A DNA stretch of 64,000 nucleotides from Gentiana macrophylla (taxonomy: Eukaryota; Streptophyta; Magnoliopsida; Gentianales; Gentianaceae). Made by a program: the position numbers and the translations under genes. Position 1 is the first letter of the stretch; the number at the start of each line of letters is the position of its first letter. The notes beneath the pieces were generated by a model that saw only the letters and a program-made list of their open reading frames with translations, had not been told where the DNA came from and made no database searches. This document shows positions 33,559-43,739 of the stretch, in pieces. The DNA lies in assembly GCA_026214975.1 (NCBI GenBank), contig CM047817.1:54680246-54744245 (forward strand), read 5' to 3'.

Positions 33559-34116
33559 AAGTAGGGTTTGTAACTTGCAAATGAGCGTAAAGATTTATGA
33601 AAAACTTCAAAGTGTTGTTTATTTAGGATGATTTGGGTAGTGTGAATGTGGTTTGAATGTGGAAGGATTTTATGACATAATGGCATGATTTTGTGTATAT
33701 GATTCCTGATATTCGAGTGTAGTGGGGGAGTGGATTGAGGTAAGTAATGATAAATCCTGGTAATCAAGGCGTTTTTAATTAGAAAAATAATATGGTTACC
33801 TCCATAATTGTAAATTGATCTCCAAGTGTATAATCTTCCACAGTATAATTCTCCATAACTTCCTTATTCTCCACGTGTATAAAAGTTGATTTGATTCACA
33901 CTTTAATTTGCCCATTACTCCATTCTTTATTTCGGTGGAGTGCCTTGGCTGGTCACTTAGCCGATGAAGTGAATTTTTTTCACTGAGCTGCTTTATCCAA
34001 TGTTCCGAACAATCAGTGAAGTTAACTTCGCTGAGTACCAGTGCCTTTCCTGGTACATCTCATGTAATGGAAATGGTTTAAACAGCTGATGAAGTCACTT
34101 AGCTGATTTACTCCAG
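33559..34116 (-). other. Spacer between pol and third ORF of the SIRE-like element
   Basis: Non-coding. It holds repeated cagctgatgaagtc/cactgagctg-like words. In SIRE-type elements the third ORF is translated from the pol-side transcript or a spliced RNA; no clear splice acceptor stands out here. Confidence 0.4.
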
Positions 34117-35595
34117 TTAGCCGCTCTTTGGTACATAGTCAATTTCAATCATTCCCAACTCAGTTCTCAACATGCTAAATCTTTCATGACTGAGTGGCTT
34201 TGTGAAGATGTCAGCCAATTGATCTTCAGTGGGTATGTATCTTAGAATAACATCTCCTTTCTCAACATGATCCCTGATGAAATGATGTCTCACATTAATA
34301 TGCTTTGTTCTTGTGTGTAACACTGGATTTTCAGTAATAGATATGGCACTTGTGTTGTCACACATAATTGGAATTGTCTTTTCCTCCATTCCATAATCCC
34401 TTAGCTCTTGTCTAATCCATAGTACTTGTGCACAACAACTGCCTGCTGCTATATATTTTGCTTCAGTTGTTTATGTAGATATGGAGTTTTGCTTTTTACT
34501 GAACCAAGAGACTAGTCTGGTGTCTAGCATCTGGCATGTTCCAGAAGTGCTTTTTATGTCTATCTTGCATCCATCATAGTAAGAGTCTGAATATGATGTC
34601 AACTTGAATCCTCCATCTTTTGGATACCAAATTCCAACATTGATGGTGTTCTTCAGGTATTTGATTATTCTTTTGGCTGCTAGAAGATGAGATTCTTTTG
34701 GTTGAGCTTGATATCTTGCACATACTCCTACTGGAAATGCTACGTCTGGTCTGCTTGCAGTTAGATATAGTAGGGATCCAATGATTCCTTTATACATTTT
34801 CTGATCAACATCATTTCCAGCTTCATCTTTTCCAAGAATGACTCTTGCACACATTGGTGTATCTGCTGTGACACTTGTGTCCATACCATACTTGTGTATT
34901 AAGTCTTTTGTATACTTGGCTTGACTAATGAAAATACCATCCTTCATTTGTTTCACTTGAAGACCAAGAAAGTAATTTAATTCTCCCATCATACTCATCT
35001 GAAATTTGCTTTTCATTAGGTTTGCAAATTTCTCACACAGCTTTTCATCCTCTGATCCAAAGATAATGTCATCAACATATATCTGTACTAGTAGTGTACT
35101 TGTTCCTTCTTCTAATTTGAATAGAGTCTTATCTATAGTTCCCTTGTTGAATCCATTATTGATCAGAAATTGTGATAGTGTTTCATACAAAGCTCTAGGT
35201 GCCTGTTTGAGTCCATAAAGAGCCTTTTTGAGCTTTTATACTTTATCTTCTTTTCCTTTGAGTTGAAAACCAGGAGGTTGTTCCATATATTTCTTTTTCC
35301 AAAAGTCCATTCATAAATGCACTCTTGACATCCATTTGATAGACTTTGAAGTCTTTGTGTGCAGCATAAGCTAGAAAGAGTCTAATTGCCTCCAGTCTTG
35401 CTACCGGTGCAAATTTTTCATCATAATCTATTCCTTCTGCTTGAGAATAGCCTTTTGCAACTAGCCTTGCTTTATTTTTGACAACTATTCCTTGCTCATC
35501 CATCTTGTTTCTGAATACCCATGTTGTTCCAATGATGTTGGTTGTGTCTGGTCGGTCAACAAGTTCCCAGACTTCATTTCTTTCAAATTCATTTA
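34117..35595 (-). pseudogene. Reverse transcriptase and RNase H of the SIRE-like element
   Basis: RT starts with [19 protein letters not shown] and [20 protein letters not shown] (35503-35290). A frameshift near 35240-35290 follows, then LLVQIYVDDIIFGSEDEKL with the catalytic YVDD (about 35090), MSMMGELNYFLGLQVKQM and GSLLYLTASRPDVAF. RNase H has TSYSDSYYDGCKIDIKSTSG, a stop near 34471, then IMCDNTSAISI and EDQLADIFTKPLSHERF. The ending after GMIEIDYVPKSG is the usual pol terminus of the group. Copying of RNA into DNA is the ancestral role. Confidence 0.93.
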
Positions 35596-35596
35596 G

Positions 35597-36105
35597 TTAT
35601 TCTTGCATTGTTGTAATCCAATCTGCATCTTGAATTGCATCATCTATTGTCTTGGGTTCCACTTGTGATAGAAAACATGTTAGCATATGCTCCAGTTGTC
35701 TTCTGGTTCTAACTCCTGTGTGAATGTCTCCAATGATTTGTTCTTCAGGATGATCTCTTAGCCAATTTAGGTCAGGTTGAAGTTGTTCTTCACTTTGTGC
35801 TTCTGCAACTTCAGGTTCTGTATGAGCTTCAAGTTCTGGTGCTTCTTCTGTTGTAATGACTTGTGGCTCATCTTGATTTCCAAAATTGTGATTCAGAATA
35901 GTGGCTGGTACGGTTGTATTCATATACACTTGCCTTTGTGTTGCTTCTTCTTCTTGTTCTTGAAGATTTTCACCATTTGTGCTTGGTTCATCAAAGACTA
36001 CATGTATTGATTCTTCAATCACCAATGTTCTTTTGTTGAGTACTCTGAATGCTTTGCTGGTGTCTGAGTATCCCATAAAGATTGCTTCATCAGTGAATTT
36101 TCAAA
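35597..36105 (-). pseudogene. Integrase C-terminal tail and linker of the SIRE-like element
   Basis: Begins with the conserved EAIFMGYSDTSKAFRVLNKR and ESIHVVFDEPST, which mark the end of integrase. A Glu/Gln-rich linker and LNWLRDHPEEQIIGDIHTG, the entry to RT, follow. The zinc-binding region and the DDE core that should precede it are absent: the protease motif lies only about 110 bases upstream. So most of integrase has been deleted in this copy. Confidence 0.85.
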
Positions 36106-36290
36106 TTGTTCTTGAGCATTGTGCCTTCCCCCTTAATCTTGCTAGGGTTTTCTATGCCTCCAAATGTGACTTTGGGTCCATCAAAAGCTTTGAAGTCAGT
36201 GAGCCATCTCTTGTTTCCTGTCATGTGTCTGGAACATCCACTGTCTATGTACCAGACATCCTACAAAACAAATTAATTATGTTTAGGTAC
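36106..36290 (-). pseudogene. Protease motif of the SIRE-like element
   Basis: DVWYIDSGCSRHMTG (about 36260-36218) is the copia-type aspartic protease active site, followed by TDFKAFDGPKVTFGG and then a stop. The deletion that removed the integrase core joins near 36095-36125. Confidence 0.8.
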
Positions 36291-36331
36291 CCAACAATGT
36301 TTGGGTCCATACCTATTAGCAGTCATGCCTC

Positions 36332-37125
36332 TCACTCCAAGTGTATATCCAAATGATATTCTTTTTGGATAATTAAAGTCATCAACTTCATATGTATAAG
36401 GCATGGCAGAATAGCTTCTAATATTTTACTGAAGGCATTATGATACTTTTCTATACTTTTTGGTGCTTTTGCATCCATCCTCACTTTCCAATATGAGGTG
36501 GGAAACATATGTTGCTTCATGTGTAAAAGAACATACCTAGATTGATTTTTCTTAAACACATGATGCATATCATGGTATGGTTTCTTCTTGTATTTTGGAG
36601 ATGCAACATTCCAATCATCCTCTGAAGGATAAAGTCTTCCTTTACCTTTCAGAAGGTCTTTGTTTTTGGTTGACTGGAATGATGGTTTAGTCTACTATTT
36701 CACTGCACTAGGTTTTGACTTCACCGGTGCAGGATGAGTGGTTGAAACTATGGTCTTTCCCTTTCTTAATTTGGTCCATTGTTGGTCCTGGATTCAGAAT
36801 TGTGTTGACCGTTGTTTCTAATCTCATCCTGACTGTTGTAGCCAAGACCCGATTTGGATACAAACCTTTTTGAGGGTTTGTAAGATGATGCATTTAGTGG
36901 TGCAGTGGTGTTTTTAGCTGCTAGGTGGATTTCCTCAGCTGATCTGTTAGCAGTGGATGAGTTATCATCTGCTACTTTTTGATTGGGTGAGTTTTTCCAC
37001 TTAGTAGCTAGTTCAGCTTTCAATTTGTCCAGTTGTTCCTTCAATATTTTCTTTTCTTTTCTTAGATCCTTACATTCCTTTTCCAGAATTTCATGATTCA
37101 TCTCAATTTCATCAAATTTAGTCAT
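36332..37125 (-). pseudogene. Gag-Pol linker region of the SIRE-like element
   Basis: The upstream part is a predicted coiled coil (MNHEILEKECKDLRKEK). Asn/Ser-rich sequence and a conserved SIRE segment follow (MHHVFKKNQSRYVLLHMKQ, PTSYWKVRMDAKAPKSIEKY). It lies between the zinc-knuckle region and the protease. At least three frame changes break it. Its role is structural in the polyprotein. Confidence 0.65.
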
Positions 37126-37239
37126 GAGATTTTGGACTAGGGCTGCAGGATCTAATGGGAGAATAGAAGATTGTGCAGTGTTAGATGTGGATGCATTTGA
37201 TGGAGAGTAAGAACTAGATGTTACCTCAGTTTCATCAGA

Positions 37240-38458
37240 TTATTTGGCCATAAGACATAGACTTGCTTTCTCATTATCTGAGCTGTCACCATCATCTTCA
37301 TCTAATTCTTTGGTCATGAGACATAGACATGCTTTTTCATTATCTGAGCTGTCTACTTCATCACTATTATCTGAGTCGTTTTCAGATGATTGTGCATTCT
37401 TTTCACTGCTGGATTCAGCTTTGAGTGCTTTCTTACCTTTCCTCTTTTTAGATGCTTTGTACTTCTTCTTTTCTTCATCTTTATTATTTTCTTTGGGGCA
37501 ATCAGCCTTGAAGCCACCTTTTCTGTTGCAGTTAAAGAATCTGTACTCATCATCTCTTTTATTCATGTCTTTGTTTGAGCTTGACCTCTTGTTTGATGAT
37601 GAGTTCCTTTTGAATGGCTTCTTTTTGCTAAACCTGTCAAAATGTTTAACTAATTAAGCTACCTGTTCTTTAAGTTCTAGTGTCTCTTTGTTGATACAAT
37701 CAGCAAAGTTACTTTGCTGAGGTGCTATCAGTGCACTGGTCTTTGTGTCTCTTCCGGAGCACCTTCTTCACCATTTAATTCAAATTCATGAGCTTTTAGT
37801 TGGGACATCAGAGTCAGAGTGTTAGTGTTTGCAAGGTTTGTAGTTCCTCTGATTACGGATGTTATGATCTTCCACATTTCATATAAGCCTCTCAAGATCT
37901 TTAAACATACTTCTTTATGAGGATATGTGTGCCCAAGCTGTTGCAGTTCACTGATGATGCTTGAGAATCTGTTGTCAATTTGATCAATGGATTCACCAGC
38001 CTTCATTTTGAAGTTCTCAAATTTCTGTTTTGCAACAGATAGTTTGTTTTCTTTAACTGCTTCAGATCCTTCATTTATCAGTGCCAGCTTTTCCCACATA
38101 TCCTTTGCTATTTTGCAGTCTTTGATTCTCATGGACATGTTGCTATCCAGGGTCTTCAAGATCATATATTTTGCAACAAAGTCTATATTTGCTCTCCTCC
38201 TGCATCCTTGGTCCAATCTTTCTTGTGTTTATCCACTTCTTTTCCTTGATCTGCTCTTGTGGTTATCACAGTCATGATCATGATTGGGCCATCATTGATT
38301 ACATCCAGCATCTCCTCATGAGCTGCTGCAAGATGAGATAACATTTTTATTTTATATTCATCAAAATTATTAACATTAAAAATTGGTACTTTTGACATAA
38401 AGTTTGAGGAATCCATAAGTACAGATTTGAGAGATTTATGTATATAAGTAGAAAGCAC
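37240..38458 (-). pseudogene. Gag of the SIRE-like element
   Basis: The likely start is the Met at 38416 (MDSSNFMSKVPIF). UBN2-type Gag core motifs follow: DEYKIKMLSHLAAAHEEML, then (after a frameshift near 38200) IAKDMWEKLALINEGSEAV, KFENFKMKAGESIDQIDNRF and LKILRGLYEMWKIITSVIRG. The zinc-knuckle segment (37566 onward) reads FFNCNRKGGFKADCPK. The first Cys and the His of the normal CCHC are lost, so RNA binding would be impaired. It ends with a short internal repeat of an acidic motif followed by CLCLM/SLCLM. Confidence 0.85.
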
Positions 38459-38540
38459 GGATTTGAAAACTACTTTAAAAATAAGTGATCTCCTTGTTAC
38501 CAGAAATTAGATCTAAACAGGTTCTGATACTAGGAACACT

Positions 38541-38552
38541 GCTCTGATACCA
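38541..38552 (-). promoter_or_regulatory. Primer binding site of the SIRE-like element
   Basis: The minus strand reads TGGTATCAGAGC, the standard copia primer site complementary to the 3' end of initiator methionine tRNA. It lies two bases from the 5' LTR. Confidence 0.95.
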
Positions 38553-38554
38553 AT

Positions 38555-39973
38555 TGTTGGTACCAGAGAAGGGTAAAACTATGGTCATCGGGGGGGTGAA
38601 TGACTATAGTTGAGTTTCAAAAACTATTCTTGCACCTAAAAGCTTTTGGGCAGCGGATAAGTCCCTCCTTACAATGTTATTTCAAAGTAGTTTAAGCAAT
38701 CACAAATATATGATATAATATACGCAATTAAATAAATGCAGTAAGGTAAATTTCAGAAAGTAAATTGACACAAGGCTTATAGTGGTTCAGGGTGGTGTAA
38801 TCCCTTAATCCACTCTTTTCCTGTGATGATCGGAGGAATTCACTATTGTTTTCACAGATACAATAGTACGATTGTCCTTGACATCACAAGCTTCACAATC
38901 TACAAGACTATCACTCCTTGACTGCAACAGCTTCAGTGATTCAGTCTCTATCTCTGCTCCTTGGGATCAAATCCTTCAGCAGCTATCATAGACACAACTC
39001 ATTCTCTGATGACTCTGATTCAGTTGCTTGATTGATGTGAATTAGATTCACAAACTTGTTGATCAATCTCAATGCTTGATGTTTGAGTTGTAGCTCTCAA
39101 TTTTGAGTTGATCACTAGATGTTTCCGTTTTGCACAGATAGAAGGCTTTTTTTACTTTGACAGAGTTTTGCTCAGATTTATCGTTCTCGCCTTTTTCTTT
39201 ATCTTCTTCTATATTTCTTTTTCTGTCATTGCCCTCTATTTATAGCCTTGATTATTTGATTTGAATTTCCGTCCATTGTCTATATTAATGAGGGGAATAA
39301 TCCTTGATTTTATTCTTGATTCCCCCTTAATTATATTCTCCTTGATTTCAGTGATCGGATTTTTCTTCAAACGTTTATATGAAAATCCATCCTTGTTTGA
39401 TCCTCTATTGATTGTGCATTTAATGCTTGATCTTCTGTATCTTCTTCATATTTGAATAATTTGACTAAGTAAGGTTTGCTCAGCCGTTTCCGAACGGTTA
39501 ACTGGTTCATCTGACTTTTCCGCTTCGATCTTCCTTCACTGCTTTGTCTTCACTCAACCGAAAGTCAGTTTACTTTGCCGATTCACTGTTTCCTTCAATC
39601 TTTCAATTCAAAGGAGAATCCTTGTACTTCACTGATCCTTGATTTGTGTGTGATCAGTGTGCACCATAGTTAAACATTAAGTTTCATCACTTGAAACATA
39701 ACTTAGACTTATCCAAGGTCATCACAGACTTCCTTGGTTATAAGTCAGACCATAATACCTTCATTGCTTCTCTGCTGGTACTTGGTTGGCTTCACTATGC
39801 CGAAAATCTGTTCTTGCTTTGCCGCCCTACCAACTAGTACAATACTTGTCTGACTCAACTTATACAACATGTCAGACTCTATGTAAAGACTATATAGAGT
39901 GTTCTAACTTATTTCAGGCTTGTTATAACATCTAGTATGACCACCATCAAAACATATTAAAATGTTCCTAACA
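38555..39973 (-). repeat. 5' LTR of the SIRE-like element
   Basis: 1419 bp, paired with 17019-18443. Ends are TGTTGG and CTAACA on the plus strand, followed by the target duplication ATACA. Confidence 0.93.
39234..39244 (-). promoter_or_regulatory. TATA box of the SIRE-like 5' LTR
   Basis: The minus strand reads GGCTATAAATAGAGGG within the LTR, conserved in the other LTR at about 17703-17714. This is the likely promoter. Confidence 0.6.
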
Positions 39974-39978
39974 ATACA

Positions 39979-41225
39979 TGATCTCCAAGGAAGGCATCAC
40001 GTAAAATCCAGACAAAATCAAAGCATTAAGATTAATGCAGCCCCAAGGAGCATCAAAGAAGTGCAAAGACTGACAGGACGCATGGCTGCCCTGAACAGGT
40101 TCTTGTCTAGATCGGCACAGCGTGCCTTTCCGTTCTTCAAGGTCCTCAGGAAGACAAGTCATTTCCAGTGGAATAAGGACAGCCAGAAACCATTCGAGGA
40201 TCTTTAGGCTTATTTAGCTGAGTTGCCAACCCTGAAATCTCCTCAGGAAGGAGAAACTCTGCTAATATACTTTGCAATTGTTGAAGAAACAATCAGTGCA
40301 GTTCTAATCATGAATGAGGACAGTATACAGAGACCAATATTCTACGTGAGCAGAGTTGTACGTGGACCAGAAGTCAGGTACAATAACGCCATACTTTCAA
40401 GAACACCCAGTAACCGTGGTAACTGATCAACCTTTACGACAAATACTAGCTCGGTCAGACACATCCGGACGGTAAGCAAAATGGGTTGTAGAACTTGCAG
40501 AGTATGATTTGGACTTCCAACCCCGAACTGCTGTAAAGGCTCAAGCTTTGGCAGACTTCTTGGCTGAGGGAATTTCAGTGGACATCGAAAAAGATCAGCC
40601 AGTCGGGCAAGCTGAGCTTTGGACCCTGTATGTGGATGGGGTAGCTGGAAAAGAAAGGGCAGGGGTAGGCCTTCTGCTTATAAGTCCGAAAGGAGAAGAG
40701 TTTCCCTACGCCTTATGTTTTCAATTTAAGGCCACAAACAATAAAGCTAAATATGAGGCCCTGATCACCGGCCTCCGACTAGCCAGCAAGCTTGGAGCTG
40801 CCAATGTATAAGTATTCAGTGATTTCCAACTCGTAGTTAATCATGTCAAGGGGGAGAATGAAGCGAAGGAGGAACCAATGATGAAATATTCAACTGTAGC
40901 CAAAACTCTACTCATGAATTTCAAGTCTATCCAGACCGAGCAGGTTTTTCGGTCTCAGAACAAGCGAGCTGACGCTCTTTCAAAGATGGCTTCCAATTTC
41001 TTCTCAGACAGAAAAGTCTTGGTAGAACAACTTGCTGAGCAAAGTTATGTCCAGGACGAAGTTCAACCAGTCACTCAACAAGCTACATGGATGCACCCCA
41101 TTTTTAACTCTCTTAAACATGACATCTTGCCGGTAGACAAGTCTCAAGCCCGTAAGACGAAGCTACTGGCAAGCAGGTATTCCCTTTTTAATGAGGTTTT
41201 ATACAGACAATCTTTTACTTCCCCT
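39979..41225 (+). pseudogene. Tat-like element: end of RT, RNase H and second RNase H
   Basis: Coding resumes immediately after the SIRE target duplication with RT connection sequence (ISKEGIT, then RSIKEVQRLTGRMAALNRF). A degenerate first RNase H follows (ILIYFA/AVLIMNEDSIQRPIFYVSR). From 40600 a second RNase H is clear: LWTLYVDGVAGKERAGVGLL, NNKAKYEALITGLRLA and, after a stop at 40809, VFSDFQLVVNHVKGENEAK. This extra RNase H of archaeal type between RT-RNase H and integrase is diagnostic of Tat elements. Several stops and frameshifts are present (e.g. 40207, 40424, 40809). Confidence 0.88.
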
Positions 41226-42313
41226 TGGCTCAGATGTGCTTCAAAAGAATAAGGAAATTATCTTCATAGAGAAATTCATCTTGGTATCTACGGAAATCAT
41301 ATGGGTGCACGAACCCTTGTAAGAAAATGTCGTATGTTCGGGTACTACTGGCCCACCATGCAGGCTGATGCAAGTAGTCATAAGGTACAAGTCATGCAGG
41401 TGCATGATGACTTGACTCATCAACCATCACATGAAATGATTCCCATAGTCTCTCATTGGCCTTTCTATCAATGGGGGGTAGACCTGGTCGGACCCCTTCC
41501 TCGAGCCCCAGGAAATCTGAGGTTCCTCGTTGTGGCAGTTGATTATTTCATTAAATGGGTAGAGGTTGAGGCCCTAACTACCATCACTGGCAAGGCCATA
41601 CAGAAATTTCTATGGAAAAGCATTGTTTTTAGATATGGAATACCCAAGACCCTGATCTTAGACAATGGTACCCAATTCGAAGATAGGACAGTCAGGGCAT
41701 GGTGTGCTGAGCTGGGAATAACCCAGCATTATACGTCTGTTGGCCATCAACAAAGCTAATGGCCAAGTGGAGCGGACAAACAGACAAGTCAAGGTCGGTT
41801 TAAAGAAGAGACTAGAAGAAGAGGGAGAGAATTAGGTTGAGCACCTACCCAACATACTTTGGGCATAAAGGACTACGCCAAACACAGCAACGGGTGAAAC
41901 ACCTTTTCCTTGGCTTACGGATGTGAGGCAGTTATCCCTGTAGAAATCAGACTCCTTTCCCTGAGGACCATGCTTCATGTCCAGTCAGATCAAGATAGTG
42001 AACTCAGGCAGGCCAAGGATAACCTGGAAGTAGCTAGAGAAGTGGCATATATCTGAATAGCTAAGTACAAACAGAGGATATCTCAGTACTATAACTCTAC
42101 AATCAAACACTCCTACTTCAAAGAAGGAGATCTGGTGTAACTAAAGAATGAGTTTAGCAAACAAGGTCCTCGGGGAAAGCACAACCCGAACTAGGAAGGC
42201 CCCTACAAGGTGGTCAAAGTTCATGGAAAAGGCTCATACCAGCTGGCTGTTGCAAGAGGTAGGACCATACCTCGCAGTTGGAAAGCCAACAATCTCAGGA
42301 AATTTTATGTCTA
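41226..42313 (+). pseudogene. Integrase of the Tat-like element
   Basis: The zinc-binding region is recognisable but mutated (GARTLVRKCRMFGYYWPTMQ, then a segment where the two Cys are lost). The core (41301-41759) has WGVDLVGPLPRAPGNLRFLV and KTLILDNGTQFEDRTVRAW. The third acidic residue follows a stop, in QVERTNRQVK near 41765. The C-terminal domain ends near 42313 (GPYKVVKVHGKGSYQLAVA in alternating frames). Multiple stops break the gene. Confidence 0.87.
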
Positions 42314-42454
42314 GGACAGGTGCCGGACATGTTTTACTTTCTTTTCAGTTCAGTATTGTTATTTTCAATAAATATGTAATCACACATCCCCACATTTTAA
42401 CAAAATTTTCTTTTTCATGAGTATGACATTGTTAAATATAGCCCTTCAAGGGAA

Positions 42455-42925
42455 AAATCAAACTGAGTATTGCAGGTCAGACTCAGAAAGTTTGCATACC
42501 AAAAACTTCCCGAGTCTGCAGGTTAGGCCAAAATTTTAACTGAGTACTGCAGGTCAGACTCAGAAAGTTTGCATACCACAAACTTCCCAAGTCTGTAGGT
42601 CAGGCCAAAATTTTAAGTGAGTACTGCAGGTCAGACTCAGAATGTTACCACAAACTTTCTGAGTCTGCAGGTAAGGCCAACATTTTAACTATGTACAGCA
42701 GGTTAGACTCAGAAAGTTTGCAAATCAAAAACTTCCCGAGTCTGCAGGTCAGTCCAAAATTTCAACCGAGTACTGCATATCAGACTCAGAAAATTTGCAT
42801 ACCACAAACTTCCCGAGTCTGCAGGTCAGGCCAAAAATTTAACCGAGTACTGCAGGTTAGACTCAGCAAGTTTGCATACCATAAACTTCCCGAGTCTGTG
42901 GGTCAGGCCAACATCAAGCATACAA
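42455..42925 (+). repeat. Tandem array of about six ~77-bp units downstream of Tat integrase
   Basis: Each unit follows the pattern gagtactgcaggtcagactc, agaaagtttgcataccac, aaacttcccgagtctgcagg, tcaggccaaaattttaac, with starts near 42464, 42543, 42620, 42696, 42768 and 42846. Each unit contains the inverted pair gcaggtcagactcag / ctgagtctgcagg-like, so hairpins are possible. Tandem arrays in this place are known in Tat/Ogre-type elements. Confidence 0.85.
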
Positions 42926-43159
42926 AGCACGTAGAGCTCAAAATCAAAAACCAAGTATGCCATCCACTACACTAAGTAATGTATGCCATACTGGGGGGAT
43001 GCACGGGGTACCAGGTAAGTACTTAAGCCCAAAATAAATTTCAAAATAGAACTGAAAACAAAAGTACAGTGGGAAGAGCACCACAAACATCCAGAAAGCA
43101 TACAAGTATTTCAGAAATTCCATAAAATAAAATGTGTCTTAGCAACACAAAAAAAGGCA

Positions 43160-43739
43160 ATCAATTCTGGGCTCCAGAATTTTGCTCTGTTGAGGAAGGA
43201 GCCGGCTCAGTACTCTGAAGGATAGGTCAGCGTTTAGCATACTTAGCCCCGATGTCTTCCCCTACCTTAAACTCTCTCAGGCGGTCATCATAGATCTGAC
43301 CTGCAGCCGCCTTATATATGGTTCGATAATGAGGAGTCAGAAAGAACCAGCTCGGCACGTTGCTCTTTGGCCTCATCAACCCGAACAGTATAACCATGCT
43401 GCATGACTGGGTTCAGTAGGACCTTCAGAGCTCGAGCAAGGTGGTCAGAAGACTTATACTCAAGGACGCACTGGGTATTCTGAGCCGGGATAGTGGTTTC
43501 CAGAGCATCCCTCTCACCTTGAACTTTAACTAAGGCTTGCCCCAGCTCATAGTTTTCTGCGGTGTACTTGTGGAATACAGCTTAAAGTTTAGCCATACAC
43601 CGAGTCATGATCTCCTCGAGCTGATCCTTCAGGACCATACTTCATCCTTGGATTTGGAAGCCTCTCGGTACATCTAACGGCTCTCTCTCAGCTCTTCCAC
43701 GGTCTTCTTCAGAGCTTCTTTACTTGCCGAAGACTCGGC
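43160..43739 (-). pseudogene. Antisense ORF of the Tat-like element, C-terminal part
   Basis: The minus strand holds Glu/Lys/Ser-rich coiled-coil-like sequence (EELRESRQMYREASKSKDE) followed by broken frames. These carry VMQHGYTVRVDEAKEQRAEL-like words ending near 43160. This continues the antisense ORF at 45682-47288 across the solo LTR: the target duplication TCGGC lies in it on both sides. It is degraded by several stops. Confidence 0.6.

Larger units (their letters stand above)
17019..39973 (-). mobile_element. SIRE-like Ty1/copia element inserted in the Tat RT gene
   Basis: LTRs lie at 17019-18443 and 38555-39973, both starting TGTTGG and ending CTAACA/CTATCA. A perfect target duplication ATACA is at 17014-17018 and 39974-39978. 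The element reads on the minus strand: PBS for initiator Met tRNA, Gag, protease, integrase C terminus, RT, RNase H, then a large third ORF, then the polypurine tract. Long LTRs, a long Gag and an extra ORF after pol are hallmarks of SIRE-type elements. Without the Athila insertion it is about 10.6 kb. The integrase catalytic core is missing and most frames are broken. Confidence 0.93.

Noticed and set aside
37244..37657. 137-residue plus-strand open frame in the SIRE Gag region
   Set aside because: It is antisense to the zinc-knuckle and acidic tail of Gag on the minus strand.
42455..42925. Regularly spaced repeats resembling a CRISPR array
   Set aside because: The whole ~77-bp unit is repeated, with no unique spacers. 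The setting is a plant retrotransposon.
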